Below are positions 45,694 to 54,736 of a stretch of DNA of 64,000 nt, piece after piece. The notes beneath the pieces were generated by a model that was given only the letters and a program-made list of their open reading frames with translations, was not told the DNA's origin and did not search any database. The stretch lies in NCBI RefSeq assembly GCF_014023275.1, contig NZ_CP054698.1, positions 6,657,001-6,721,000 on the forward strand, read 5' to 3'. The position numbers were made by a program, and so were the translations under genes. Positions within the stretch are counted from its first letter, which is position 1; every line of letters starts with the position of its first letter. The stretch comes from Nostoc edaphicum CCNP1411. Lineage in GTDB: Bacteria > Cyanobacteriota > Cyanobacteriia > Cyanobacteriales > Nostocaceae.

Positions 45694-46168
45694 AATTAGT
45701 CTGCTATCAAAATCATGTTTGGCAAAAAGTCACTAGTTATTAAGTAACAGCTTTTTGGGGATTTCGTCTTCCTCGTTAGGTTGATTTAATTAAATTGGCA
45801 ATCCCCGGTTTCTGCTGTTGGGAGTCTCTTTTGACCTTTAGGCGTGCGGAATGTGGGTTGTGATACTCCCAGTCAAGTCAAAAATTTACCCTAAAAAAGT
45901 TGGTAAAATTCTAATTTAGGGGTGCGATGTCTACGATAAGCCGCTCCGCGTCTATGCGTAGCCCAACCCTAAAAATGCAAAATGCTGTTTGGTGGTTGTT
46001 GAAAAAAGCGATTTAGTGCAAAAAAGCATAGCAGGAGAAATAACACTATGATAATCGCACAAATTGAAAGTCATTTTTCCGGCTTTAGAGCTTTGGGACT
46101 ACAGTAGGCGATTTGATTGAGTTTTTTTAGTAAAATAGACAGGGAAAGTTGATAAGGGAAATTCGATT
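45694..46168. other. Intergenic region with a short gene remnant
   Basis: 475 bases that should hold the ndhD promoter. It includes a copy of the GCGATGTCTACGA-type palindromic repeat at about 45924-45965 and the first copy of a 105-base duplicated segment (listed separately) whose last part encodes the short start MIIAQIESHFSGFRALGLQ at 46048-46107. Confidence 0.55.
45971..46075. repeat. Duplicated 105-base segment, copy 1
   Basis: Runs from AAAAATGCAAAATGCTGTTT to ATGATAATCGCACAAATTG and beyond. A similar copy is at 46402-46506; about four in five positions agree. Both end in the start of a small frame with MIIAQIES and then diverge. Confidence 0.7.
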
Positions 46169-46375
46169 ATGTCATCTCCAGCGATCGCTACTGTAATTAA
46201 GATGATGGAATCTTTATCTGAAGATGTGCAAGAGAAAGTTGCAGAACATCTCCGAGAGTACCTAGAAGATTTGCAAGATGAATTGAAATGGAATAAATCA
46301 TTTAACAAAACTCAACAACAACTGATTGCATCTGCCCAATCTGCTAAAAGAGAGATTTTGCAAAGCTTACCTTGA
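46169..46375 (+). CDS. Small antitoxin-like helical protein
   Basis: 68 residues: VIKMMESLSEDVQEKVAEHLREYLEDLQDELKWNKSFNKTQQQLIASAQSAKREI. Such short, highly helical proteins with ESLSEDVQEKVAEHLREY are frequent in cyanobacterial genomes beside small RNase-like toxins and are often called antitoxins. No toxin follows. It is enclosed by the two copies of a 105-base segment, so it may be one member of a decayed toxin-antitoxin cluster. Confidence 0.7.
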   Translation: MSSPAIATVIKMMESLSEDVQEKVAEHLREYLEDLQDELKWNKSFNKTQQQLIASAQSAKREILQSLP

Positions 46376-46401
46376 GCGATCGCGGAGCTTAACTCATCGC
46401 T

Positions 46402-46506
46402 AAAAATACACGATGCTGTTTGCTGATTGTTGGAAAAAGCGATTTGGTGGAAAAAAAGTATCACAGTAGAAGTAGCCATAATGATAATCGCACAAATTGA
46501 AAGTCA
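46402..46506. repeat. Duplicated 105-base segment, copy 2
   Basis: Second copy of the segment at 45971-46075. It ends with ATGATAATCGCACAAATTG at 46481-46499 and the frame MIIAQIESQIRDIN, closed by a stop at about 46525. Confidence 0.7.
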
Positions 46507-46616
46507 GATTCGTGACATAAATTAGCTAGTGTGCCTAACTCATCCTACGATTACTAATGCTGATTATCTTGTATGTTACAACAGTGTAATAACTAGATAC
46601 TTAGCATCTCCAAAAT

Positions 46617-47832
46617 ATGGCACTCAAAAAAGTTCGTCATTCTCACATCTCTGCCGAAACCCCTGAAGCACTTTTCCGAGATATTAAAAATAAACAATCT
46701 AAAGGACTGATTTCTCACCAAGCTGACTTACTTAGAGATTACTGCAAGCCAGAAATTCTCAATCTACCAAATGTTGCCTTACAACTTCCAACAGGTAGTG
46801 GTAAGACACCAGTCGGGCTTCTGATTGGAGAATGGCGACGTTGCCGTTTTAATGAAAAAGTAGTGTATCTATGCCCTACTCGTCAGCTTGTTAATCAGGT
46901 AGTTGAGCAATCATTAACTATTTTTGGGATAAAAGCAAATGCCTTTACAGGTAGACAGGCTGAATATACTCCTACTATCAAGGCTGAGTATACCAATGCC
47001 GAAACTATTGCTGTCACAACTTATAGTGGTTTATTTAATACAAATACTTTCTTTAACAACGCCGAAATAATAATTCTTGATGATGCTCATTCTGCTGAAA
47101 ATTACATAGCAAAATATTGGTCTATTTCAATTGAGCGAAATAATCCTACACATAGCACTCTTTTTAAAGCTTTAGTTTCGGCTATGCGTGGGATCGTTCT
47201 AAATGAACACTACTCCAGGTTGATTTCTGACTCTCCTGATTTAGGAGATATTCAATGGGTTGAAAAGATACCTACTCCATTCTTGTATGAAAGACTTGAA
47301 GAAATAACTAGAATACTAGATGTACATATTAAGGATATAAACGACTTACAGTATTCTTGGTCTGTTCTAAGAGATCACTTATTTTCATGCCATATATACA
47401 GCAGCTATCACTCTATATTAATTCGTCCTGTTTTACCACCTACTCGTACTCATCAACCATTTTATAATCCTAAACAACGTATATATATGTCTGCTACATT
47501 AGGAGAAGGAGGAGAACTAGAAAGGCTCGCAGGTATAGAAAAAATAGTTCGTTTACCAGTTCCAGAGGGATGGGATAAACAGGGTATTGGTCGTCGATTT
47601 TTCTTTTTTCCAGAAAGGTTTCTTGATGAACAAGCTGCACTCAATCTTGCTGTAGATATGATCAAAGAAACACCAAGAACTCTCGTCCTTGTCCCGAATG
47701 ATTCTACTGTAAATAAACTTGGAGAACAGATATCTACAGCAACTAATTATAAAATATTTAATGCTAATGAAATTGAGCAGTCAAAGCAGACTTTTATATC
47801 TGAGTCAGAAGCAGTAGCTATAGTTGCAAACC
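46617..47832 (+). pseudogene. SF2 helicase, N-terminal part (gene split by IS insertion)
   Basis: Codons 1-405 of a helicase that continues at 49026. Motif I is LPTGSGKTPVGLLIGEW, motif Ia YLCPTRQLVNQVV, motif II IIILDDAHSAENY (DDAH in place of DEAH) and motif III IYMSATLGEGGELERL. The form is closest to XPD/DinG-like SF2 helicases, but the four-cysteine iron-sulphur cluster of those proteins is not seen. The fragment ends at SEAVAIVAN. Removing the element and one target copy (47833-49025) joins the codon c|ga to give RYDGIDLGG in frame. In the present genome the open frame runs on into IS sequence to 48179, so a truncated helicase may still be made. Start ATG 46617; opposite strand to the ndh genes. 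Confidence 0.9.
47824..47832. repeat. Target-site duplication, left copy
   Basis: TTGCAAACC, identical to 49017-49025 on the other side of the IS element. Confidence 0.92.
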
Positions 47833-49016
47833 CAGAAGTGTTGAACGGTAAGAAAAATCCGATAAAAATAGCCCAAAATATGGTATTTTTGGGCGAAGGC
47901 TTAAACTATATTAGTTTGATTGTGATTATAAATTCATTTCCCAAAATTGTCAAAGATATCTTGAAAAGCCTGCCAAAAAATGATTATCCAGTATTGAATA
48001 GTCGTCTATTCTTTGAGTGCTGGCTATCCTATGCTCTGGATAATAGCTTAACAAGTATGCGAGATTTATTTAAGAGATTAAACAATACAGGATTTGAGGT
48101 AGATATTTCTACTTTTTCTAAAGCAAATTTACATCGAAGCCAAAAACAATTTCAAGGAATTTACCAAAAAATTAAATGAATTAGTACAGAAGAAAATTCA
48201 CAAAAAATTACACGATAAATATGCTATTTGTCCTATTGATTCAACAATTATTACCCTGACAAGTAAATTGTTATGGGTTTTGGGTCATCATCAAGTCAAA
48301 CTTTTTAGTTCTTTGAATTTAGCTACAGGTAGCCCAGAAGATAACTTGATCAATTTTGGACATGATCATGATTATAAATTTGGTTCCAAGATGATGTCTA
48401 GTCTCCCAACTAATGCTGTAGGGGTAATGGATAGAGGCTTTGCGGGATTAAAATTCATTCAAGAATTGGTACAAGAAAACAAATATTTTGTTTTGCGGAT
48501 TAAAAACAATTTCGTTACTAGAATTTGAGGATGCAACTGGATTAGTCAAAGTAGGTGCATCTGATGAGGCTATTGCCTATAGAGTCATTAATTTTTTGTG
48601 ATTTAGAAACGAAAACTGAGTTCCGCTTAGTGACTAATTTACCAAAGTCGGGAGATGCAGCTGTTAATGATGATGAAATTAGGGATATTTATCGATTACG
48701 TTGGGGAGTTGAACTCTTGTGGAAGTTTTTAAAGATGCACTTAAAACTTGACAAATTAATTACCAAAAACGTCAACGGTATCACCATACAAATTTACGTT
48801 AGTTTAATAGCTTATCTGATTTTACAGCTTTTATCTATTCCCGCACAATGGGGACATACACTATTAGATAAATTCCGCTATTTGCAATCTTGTATGTGTC
48901 AGAAAATCAGCTATGTTCATTGGTTTGAGGAGATGATGTTATGTTGACTAATTTAGCCTTTTTAGAGTTAGTGCAACTATCTATGTAAAGTTTTGTATCA
49001 GCATTCAACATTTCTG
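47833..49016. mobile_element. IS4-type insertion sequence, 1184 bases, inside the helicase gene
   Basis: The ends are inverted repeats: CAGAAGTGTTGAA at 47833-47845 against TTCAACATTTCTG at 49004-49016 (12 of 13 pairs match). Both sides are bordered by the 9-base duplication TTGCAAACC. The interior codes for a DDE transposase of the IS4 family, which is broken by frameshifts. The length fits a one-gene IS. The perfect duplication suggests a fairly recent event, yet the transposase is already damaged; a copy could have been mobilised by another transposase. Confidence 0.92.
47880..48947 (+). pseudogene. IS4-family transposase with at least three frameshifts
   Basis: The protein runs through three frames: FPKIVKDILKSLPKNDYPVL ... 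QGIYQKIK (frame of the helicase), then CPIDSTIITLTSKLLWVLGHH ... VMDRGFAGLKF, then CDLETKTEFRLVTNLPKSG ... YRLRWGVELLWKFLK. The first break is at about 48169-48174, where six A occur and five would keep the frame; the second is near 48515-48530; the third is an extra T at about 48590-48598. The DDE residues (PIDST, VMDRG) and the Y-x2-R-x3-E-x6-K signature are all present. The start codon is unclear: the best conserved start region reads ATA in place of ATG, and ATG 47880 is a possible upstream start. Confidence 0.85.
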
Positions 49017-49025
49017 TTGCAAACC
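49017..49025. repeat. Target-site duplication, right copy
   Basis: TTGCAAACC, identical to 47824-47832. Confidence 0.92.
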
Positions 49026-50431
49026 GATATGATGGCATTGATTTAGGAGGCGATGAATGTCGTCTCTTAATAGTAAAAGGACTACAAAAAGCAATAAATC
49101 TTCAGGAAAAATTTCTCTTAACACGAATGCCAGCAAGTATTCTTTTTAATGACCGTGTGTTAACTAGAATCGTTCAGGCAGTTGGTCGCTGTACAAGAGC
49201 AGATAATGACTATGCCGCAGTGGTAGTGCTTGGAGAAGAATTGAATAAATTTTTACTAGATAAGAATAAAAGAAAATTTTTACATCCAGAAATTCAAGCT
49301 GAGATAGAGTATGGAATTGAGCAATCTAAAGTTGTTGAATCGTCCGAATTTATTGAAAATTTGCAAATTTTTCTAACACATAAAGAAGAATGGAATGAAG
49401 CAGAGAAAGATATTATAGATTCGAGAGATAAATTAGAACAATTTAAACTTCCAGGCATAGATAAATTAGAGGCATCTGTTGCTCATGAAGTTAGATATCA
49501 AGAGGCACTTTGGAGCGGCAATTTTGAAAAGGCAGTTGAAGAATGTCATTCTGTATTAAGTTCGCTTAGTGGAGATGATGTTAAAGGATATAGAGCCTTT
49601 TGGTACTACCTTGCTGGAAGTGCAGCCTGGATAGCAGCAAAACGCGGTATTGCTTCTATGGAGGGAGTAGCCCGTGAATTGTTTAAGCGTGCTGCTTCTA
49701 CTACTGAAGGAGTTAGTTGGCTCTATCAACTCTCTAAGTTGAATTTAGAAGAAAATCAAGAAAATCAAGCTGATAAATTAAGACTGACTTCTGTAATTGA
49801 AGGACTAGAATCACAATTGTCACTATATGGCAATTTCAATGATAAAAAGTTTGAAGCAGAGGTAAAAGCAATTCTTGTGAATCTCCAAAGAGTAAAAGAT
49901 ACTAACGAAGACTCCAAAGCCTTTGAAAATGGTCATGAAAGATTAGGGCGTTTATTGGGTTATCAAGCTGGAAATTCAAACGGAGATGCTGACCCAGACC
50001 CCTGGTGGATTGCTTATGATGATTTTTGTATTGTATTTGAAGACCATTCAACTAATAATCATGGAAATTCACTAGGAGCAGGCAAAGTTAGACAAGCGAC
50101 TTCACACCCTAACTGGATTAAACAGAATATTTCATCACTTCGCCAAGATTCAGAAATCATACCTGTTGTGGTTACACCTTGTAAAAGTATTACGAATGGT
50201 GCAAAGCCTCATACACAAGACTTGTGTTATTGGAATCAGCAGGATTTTCAAGCCTGGGCTGAAAAAGCAATTACTGTAGTACGTGAACTAAAACGTAGTT
50301 TTCCTGGTGAAGCTAACTTGGAATGGAGAAAACTTGCTATGCAAGCTTATCAAGATAATAGTCTTGACCCAGCATCCTTAGCAAAAAATTTACGCGAACA
50401 GAAATTAGCTAATCTCCCAATTATTGGATAG
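49026..50431 (+). pseudogene. SF2 helicase, C-terminal part with possible nuclease-like end (gene split by IS insertion)
   Basis: The reading frame continues from the N-terminal fragment: RYDGIDLGGDECRLLIVKGL (motif V), then RVLTRIVQAVGRCTRADNDYA (motif VI). After the helicase core follows a helical region (about 49300-49920), then a C-terminal domain with DPDPWWIAYDDFCIVFEDH, LGAGKVRQATSHPNWIKQNI and IIPVVVTPCKSITNGAKPH. The order D...ED...K recalls a PD-(D/E)XK fold, but I cannot assign it firmly. An open frame with ATG 49127 could give a 434-residue protein lacking motifs I to V. The uninterrupted protein would have 873 residues. Confidence 0.85.
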
Positions 50432-50471
50432 TTAAGAAGTAGGGGTGGACGATCGCCCGCCCCTATGAAAA

Positions 50472-52577
50472 TCAGGTAACACCAAAGACAATCACTAAGC
50501 CCAAAACCGCCCCAAATACAATTAGGGCATAGAATTGAGCGCGACCGTTTTCTAGGTACTTCAGACCTTCACCGCTAACAAGGGTGAAAAAGCCTGTGAG
50601 GTTAACAGCACCATCGACAACGCGGAAGTCAACTTCCATAACTTGTCTAGCTAGGCGACGCAAGCCGAGGACAAAAACCCGATGGTAAATGTCATCAAAG
50701 TACCACTTGTTGAGAGATAACTCGTAAAGTGGTTTGATTTGAGCAGCGATCGCAGCCGGGTCAATTTTACGACGTAAATACATCAGCGAAGCCAGGGTAA
50801 TCGCAATTAAAGAAATTCCGACTGAGGCACCCGCCATGATGTAAAATTCCGTCGGATTGAACTCGGCAGCCTTTTCTATAACTTCGGAGAGGGTTTCGCT
50901 AGGAGGAAAGATAAACTCTTCAAAATAATTGGCGTAGGGAGTTCCCACCAAACCAATCAAAATAGAAGGCACAGCTAACAGTGCCAACGGCAGGGTCATT
51001 GTCCACGGCGATTCGTGGGGAGAGTCGCTGTGATGCCCGTGGGAGTCATGGGAATCATGCTGCTGACTAGTTGCCGCCAATTCTCCTTTCTTCATCGCCC
51101 CAGGCCCAAAATTCGGCGCTAGTTCTTCTGACTCTAATTCCAGGACAATTGTGGCCGCAGCTTTCTTGAGTTTTTCCTTGATTTTCTCGTCAGTACCCCG
51201 GAATTTACCTTCAAATGTCATGAAATACATTCTAAACATATAGAAAGCAGTAATCCCGGCAGTTAGCCAGCCGATGAACCAGAGGAGTGGATTAGCCTCA
51301 AAAGCCTTCCCCAGAATTTCATCTTTTGACCAGAAGCCAGCAAAAGGCGGAATACCAGAAATTGCCAAGCAACCAATCAAAAAGGTAATTGAGGTGACGG
51401 GCATATATTTCCGCAGTCCACCCATCAAGCGCATATCTTGCGCTAAGGCCGGGTCGTGTCCAACAACACCTTCCATGCCATGAATTACTGAACCTGAACC
51501 CAAGAACAGCATCGCCTTGAAATAGGCGTGGGTCATTAAGTGGAATAGTCCAGCACTGTAGGAACCGATTCCCATTGCCATCACCATGTAGCCAAGTTGG
51601 GAAATGGTGGAGTAAGCCAAGCCCTTTTTGATGTCGTTTTGGGTAATGGCAATGCTAGCCCCCAAAAACGCCGTAAACGCCCCAGTAAAGGCAATGACAT
51701 TCATTGCGACAGGGACGCCTTCAAATACTGGGTACATCCGGGCAATGAGGAAAACACCCGCTGCCACCATTGTTGCCGCGTGAATCAAGGCAGAAATGGG
51801 GGTGGGGCCTTCCATTGCGTCTGGTAGCCAGACATGGAGAGGGAATTGGGCTGATTTTGCAACTGGCCCTAAGAAAACTAAAATCGCAAACAGGACAGCG
51901 AGAAAATTGCTGATGGAACCTGATTCTACGAGTTGGGCGAGGCGATCGCCCATGATATTAAAATCAAAGCTTCCTGTTGCCCAGAATAGTCCCAAAATGC
52001 CGAGTAACAAACCAAAGTCGCCTACGCGGTTGGTTACAAACGCTTTTTGCGCCGCATCTGCTGCTGACTTGCGATCGTACCAAAAGCCGACCAGCAAGTA
52101 GGAACACATCCCCACAAGTTCCCAGAATATATAAATCTGTACTAGGTTGGGGCTGATCACCAGACCTAACATTGAGGAGCCAAATAAACTGAGATAGGCG
52201 TAAAACCTCACATAACCGGGATCGTGAGCCATGTAGCCATCGGTGTAAACCATGACTAAGCAGGCTACCGTGGTTACAATCACCAGCATTAGGGCTGTCA
52301 GGTGGTCGATAGTGTAGCCCATGCTCAGGTGAAAATTACCTGCTGCCGCCCACTCAAAGGTGCGGAGATAAGGCGCATGTCCTTGAATTTGACTCCACAA
52401 CAAGGCAAACGACAGCCCCATAGCTGCTGCCATCATGGAGATAATCACCACAGCATTGAACTGCCGTAGGCGGTTTGTCACCTGATTCAACGAGATTAAC
52501 CCTAGACCGACCAGCATTGCCCCAAAAAGAGGGAACACCGGAATCAGCCAGGCATACTGATAGATTACTTCCATCAC
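50472..52577 (-). CDS. ndhF: NAD(P)H-quinone oxidoreductase chain 5 (NdhF)
   Basis: 701 residues with about 15-16 membrane helices and the long lateral helix near the C-terminus. It is the NuoL-like proton-pumping subunit of thylakoid NDH-1. Family motifs are FFAYLSLFG-type YAYLSLFGSSMLGLVISPNLVQIYIFWELVGMCSYLLVGFW, FPLHVWLPDAMEGPTPISALIHAATMVAAGVFLIARM and IKKGLAYSTISQLGYMVMAMG. Its size and context with ndhD suggest NdhF1 (NDH-1L). A soluble loop near residue 500 is rich in His and Ser (SQQHDSHDSHGHHSDSPHE), possibly metal-binding but probably neutral. It starts at MM (ATG 52577 or 52574). The next gene downstream on this strand is ndhD, 4.8 kb away. Confidence 0.94.
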   Translation of the reverse strand: MMEVIYQYAWLIPVFPLFGAMLVGLGLISLNQVTNRLRQFNAVVIISMMAAAMGLSFALLWSQIQGHAPYLRTFEWAAAGNFHLSMGYTIDHLTALMLVIVTTVACLVMVYTDGYMAHDPGYVRFYAYLSLFGSSMLGLVISPNLVQIYIFWELVGMCSYLLVGFWYDRKSAADAAQKAFVTNRVGDFGLLLGILGLFWATGSFDFNIMGDRLAQLVESGSISNFLAVLFAILVFLGPVAKSAQFPLHVWLPDAMEGPTPISALIHAATMVAAGVFLIARMYPVFEGVPVAMNVIAFTGAFTAFLGASIAITQNDIKKGLAYSTISQLGYMVMAMGIGSYSAGLFHLMTHAYFKAMLFLGSGSVIHGMEGVVGHDPALAQDMRLMGGLRKYMPVTSITFLIGCLAISGIPPFAGFWSKDEILGKAFEANPLLWFIGWLTAGITAFYMFRMYFMTFEGKFRGTDEKIKEKLKKAAATIVLELESEELAPNFGPGAMKKGELAATSQQHDSHDSHGHHSDSPHESPWTMTLPLALLAVPSILIGLVGTPYANYFEEFIFPPSETLSEVIEKAAEFNPTEFYIMAGASVGISLIAITLASLMYLRRKIDPAAIAAQIKPLYELSLNKWYFDDIYHRVFVLGLRRLARQVMEVDFRVVDGAVNLTGFFTLVSGEGLKYLENGRAQFYALIVFGAVLGLVIVFGVT

Positions 52578-52657
52578 TGACGCCTACTTTTAGAATTCTT
52601 GATTAGCGTGTCGAAACTGTTAATAATTGTGACACACACCCTTTAGCATAAAATAAC

Positions 52658-52681
52658 CCACCCAAAGGTCATTGGGTGGGG
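52658..52681 (-). terminator. Terminator of the thioredoxin-like gene
   Basis: CCCACCCA (52658-52665) pairs with TGGGTGGG (52674-52681); on the minus strand it is followed by TTATTTT. It lies between the thioredoxin-like gene and ndhF. Confidence 0.6.
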
Positions 52682-52708
52682 TGTTAAGCATGGTTTTAGA
52701 TTTGGTCA

Positions 52709-52790
52709 CTCGTCATTGGTCATTAGTCACTCGTCATTTGTCATTGGTCATTGGTCATTTGTCCCATGCCCAATGCCCAATGCCCAATAT
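52709..52790. repeat. GTCATTG-type heptamer repeats
   Basis: GTCATTG, GTCATTA, GTCACTC and GTCATTT units follow each other, then CCCAATG units (52763-52787). Another short tandem repeat tract typical of this genome. Confidence 0.75.
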
Positions 52791-52793
52791 CCA

Positions 52794-53180
52794 TCAAGCT
52801 GATCGACACTCTAAGTCCACTGTTTTGGAACTTTTGTAGATTTTGGGGTAATTGCTGTAGCTGGCTTTAATCTCTTCTAAAGCTAGACGTAAATCTTCTC
52901 TGCCGCGAAAGCATTCCAAGCGATGGCGAATAGTACCATTTTCAATCAATAGTAAAGTGGGTAGTGATTTTAGCCTATAAGTAGTAGACAATTTAAAATT
53001 TTGATCGGCGTTAACGCTAACTAATTTAATTTCTTCCCCGCATTGGGCTTGAAATTGCAACAACAGTGGGTGGATAATCCGACACAAGCCACACCAAGGT
53101 GCTTCAAAATTAACTAAAACAGGAATAGGAGATTCTAAAACTTCTTGAGTAAATGTCCGCTCACTAACCGACAACACCAT
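52794..53180 (-). CDS. Thioredoxin-like protein with CGLC active site
   Basis: 128 residues. The fold is a standard thioredoxin: VLESPIPVLVNFEAPWCGLCRIIHPLLLQF, then LVSVNADQNFKLSTTYRLKSLPTLLLIENGTI with the cis-Pro loop, and a C-terminal helix. The redox motif is WCGLC in place of WCGPC; the change at the third position is expected to shift redox potential. The last 20 residues (PKIYKSSKTVDLECRSA) extend beyond a normal thioredoxin and include one more Cys. Probably cytosolic disulphide reductase for specific partners. Confidence 0.88.
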   Translation of the reverse strand: MVLSVSERTFTQEVLESPIPVLVNFEAPWCGLCRIIHPLLLQFQAQCGEEIKLVSVNADQNFKLSTTYRLKSLPTLLLIENGTIRHRLECFRGREDLRLALEEIKASYSNYPKIYKSSKTVDLECRSA

Positions 53181-53223
53181 GACGCCTCTTGGATTATTAA
53201 GGTTTTTATATCAAACTAGCTAT

Positions 53224-53440
53224 CAGCACTGAATTCAGTGGTGCTGAGTTCTGAGTCCTATCAGCGGTAGGGGGCGTTTAGCCCGTGTTGAGTATAAGTC
53301 CATAACTAAAGTTAAGGGATTCAATGAGGAACTCGTTTCTTTTTCTTTTTAGAGTACAAGGGGGCTTGGGATTAATTGCCAAGCAATGAATACTAAATTG
53401 CTTGATTTTACTCAGGACTCAGGACTCAGCACTAACTTCG
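53224..53440. repeat. Inverted AGGACTCAG/CTGAGTCCT repeat pair
   Basis: CAGTGGTGCTGAGTTCTGAGTCCT (shown here as parts: GTGCTGAGTT, CTGAGTCCT, 53241-53264) is matched in inverted form by AGGACTCAGGACTCAGCACT at about 53416-53435. The interior has no gene. Part of the 53181-53807 gap. Confidence 0.55.
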
Positions 53441-53546
53441 GTGAAGGATTGGCAAATCAATAACTGCCGATAGATGCTTTCAGGACACCAACTTTCAGGA
53501 CACAGAATAATTAAATAAAAATTGAGCGCATTAATGTGTCTCTGAC

Positions 53547-53582
53547 AAAAAAGCCACCGTAGAAGTCGCGTTGGCTTTTTTT
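53547..53582. terminator. Strong hairpin with T-run, orphan terminator
   Basis: AAAAAAGCCA (53547-53556) pairs with TGGCTTTTTT (53572-53581). No gene ends immediately before it on the plus strand; it may end a small RNA or be a bidirectional insulator. The remaining part of 53181-53807 shows nothing else. Confidence 0.6.
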
Positions 53583-53807
53583 GATGTTAAACTACTGACC
53601 GCTGTGACTACCTGGGGTTGACTGAATCTGCCATTAACTCCCAAGGAAAGGCAACTGACTAACGACTACCAATATAGAATCTCAAGCTGACTGAACGCAC
53701 CCCCACTGATAGATGTTTGAATTTATCCTACATTGATTTGGGGTAATTGATAAGCTTAAATTTCCATCTATTTCGGATTTTCTGTTGACACTGGGGATCG
53801 CCTAAAT

Positions 53808-54524
53808 TTACCATGCTATCCTACTAGTTGCTTCCAGTAACAGAGGGTGCGACCACCAAAGCAAAGCTATAAAAATAGCAACTCCCAAATATGCAGGACG
53901 TAGAAATTCCTGCCATTTGAGAGATTGACGCCCGTCAATAATTGCTTTAAAGGGAATAATTGAAGTCCGTTGTTTGGCAAGTTCAAAAGTTTCCCCATAG
54001 CGATCGCTCAAACGGCGATCCCCGTGCCAAACCCCAAACAAGTGATGCAATACTAATCCAATGGAAGTCACAAGGGTAAAGGTAGTACCCAACCACAGAG
54101 TATGAGCAACACACCAAATTATTTGTCCTACCATCTGGGGATGACGGGTAATCCGAATAATTCCTGTTTCGTAGAGATGAACTTGGGGCTTTTGAATGGC
54201 AGCAATTTCTAGTAGATTGAAGGTAGCAGGATATAAAAACAAAAACGAGATTGCTGACAGCAGCCAAACAAATTCTTGTACTCCTGGCACCCCTTGTACC
54301 TGCCAAAGTTGCAAACCATCATAGCGGTGCCCAAAAAAGTAAATAATTAATATCACAGCCAACGGTAGGCTGACTAATGCAAAGAGAATGCGATAAAGCC
54401 TTGGGCCAATATACTTTTCTGCCCAAGGACGCAAAGCAGCGCCTCCACTGTGAGCGATCGCAAAAACTATTTGTAACCCCAGTATGACAAAATGACTGGG
54501 TGTCAACCAAGAAATCAGCAGCAT
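53808..54524 (-). CDS. NnrU/Z-ISO family membrane protein
   Basis: 238 residues from ATG 54524 (GTG 54530 also possible). Six to seven helices. The family signature is visible: HSGGAALRPWAEKYIGPRLYRILFALVSLPLAV, GIIRITRHPQMVGQIIWCVAHTLWLG and HHLFGVWHGDRRLSDRYGETFE. NnrU-type proteins relate to plant 15-cis-zeta-carotene isomerase (Z-ISO), which uses haem bound by histidines; the conserved HP and H-x-L-W histidines are present. In cyanobacteria a carotenoid isomerase function is possible but not proven. Divergent from the PacR-like gene. Confidence 0.83.
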   Translation of the reverse strand: MLLISWLTPSHFVILGLQIVFAIAHSGGAALRPWAEKYIGPRLYRILFALVSLPLAVILIIYFFGHRYDGLQLWQVQGVPGVQEFVWLLSAISFLFLYPATFNLLEIAAIQKPQVHLYETGIIRITRHPQMVGQIIWCVAHTLWLGTTFTLVTSIGLVLHHLFGVWHGDRRLSDRYGETFELAKQRTSIIPFKAIIDGRQSLKWQEFLRPAYLGVAIFIALLWWSHPLLLEATSRIAW

Positions 54525-54736
54525 ATACACCGGTGAAGTAATTTAAAGAAAATTGAATTCAGTACAACCAATACCACAAAGTATTCAAAAGGGGACTTTA
54601 GTCAAGATGTTGTGCTACTGTCTTTTTCGAGTCAAGCCTTCAAGTTCAATATGCAACAAATCATGTCCGGCTAATTGCTGCCAAACCGGATTCATTGCGT
54701 GCATCTGCTCCTTTAAAAGTTTGTGGGTTGAGCCTT

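Noticed and set aside
47833..48179. Reading the helicase as ending at 48179
   Set aside because: The last 115 codons are IS4 transposase sequence reached by chance in the same phase; the helicase proper stops at the target duplication.
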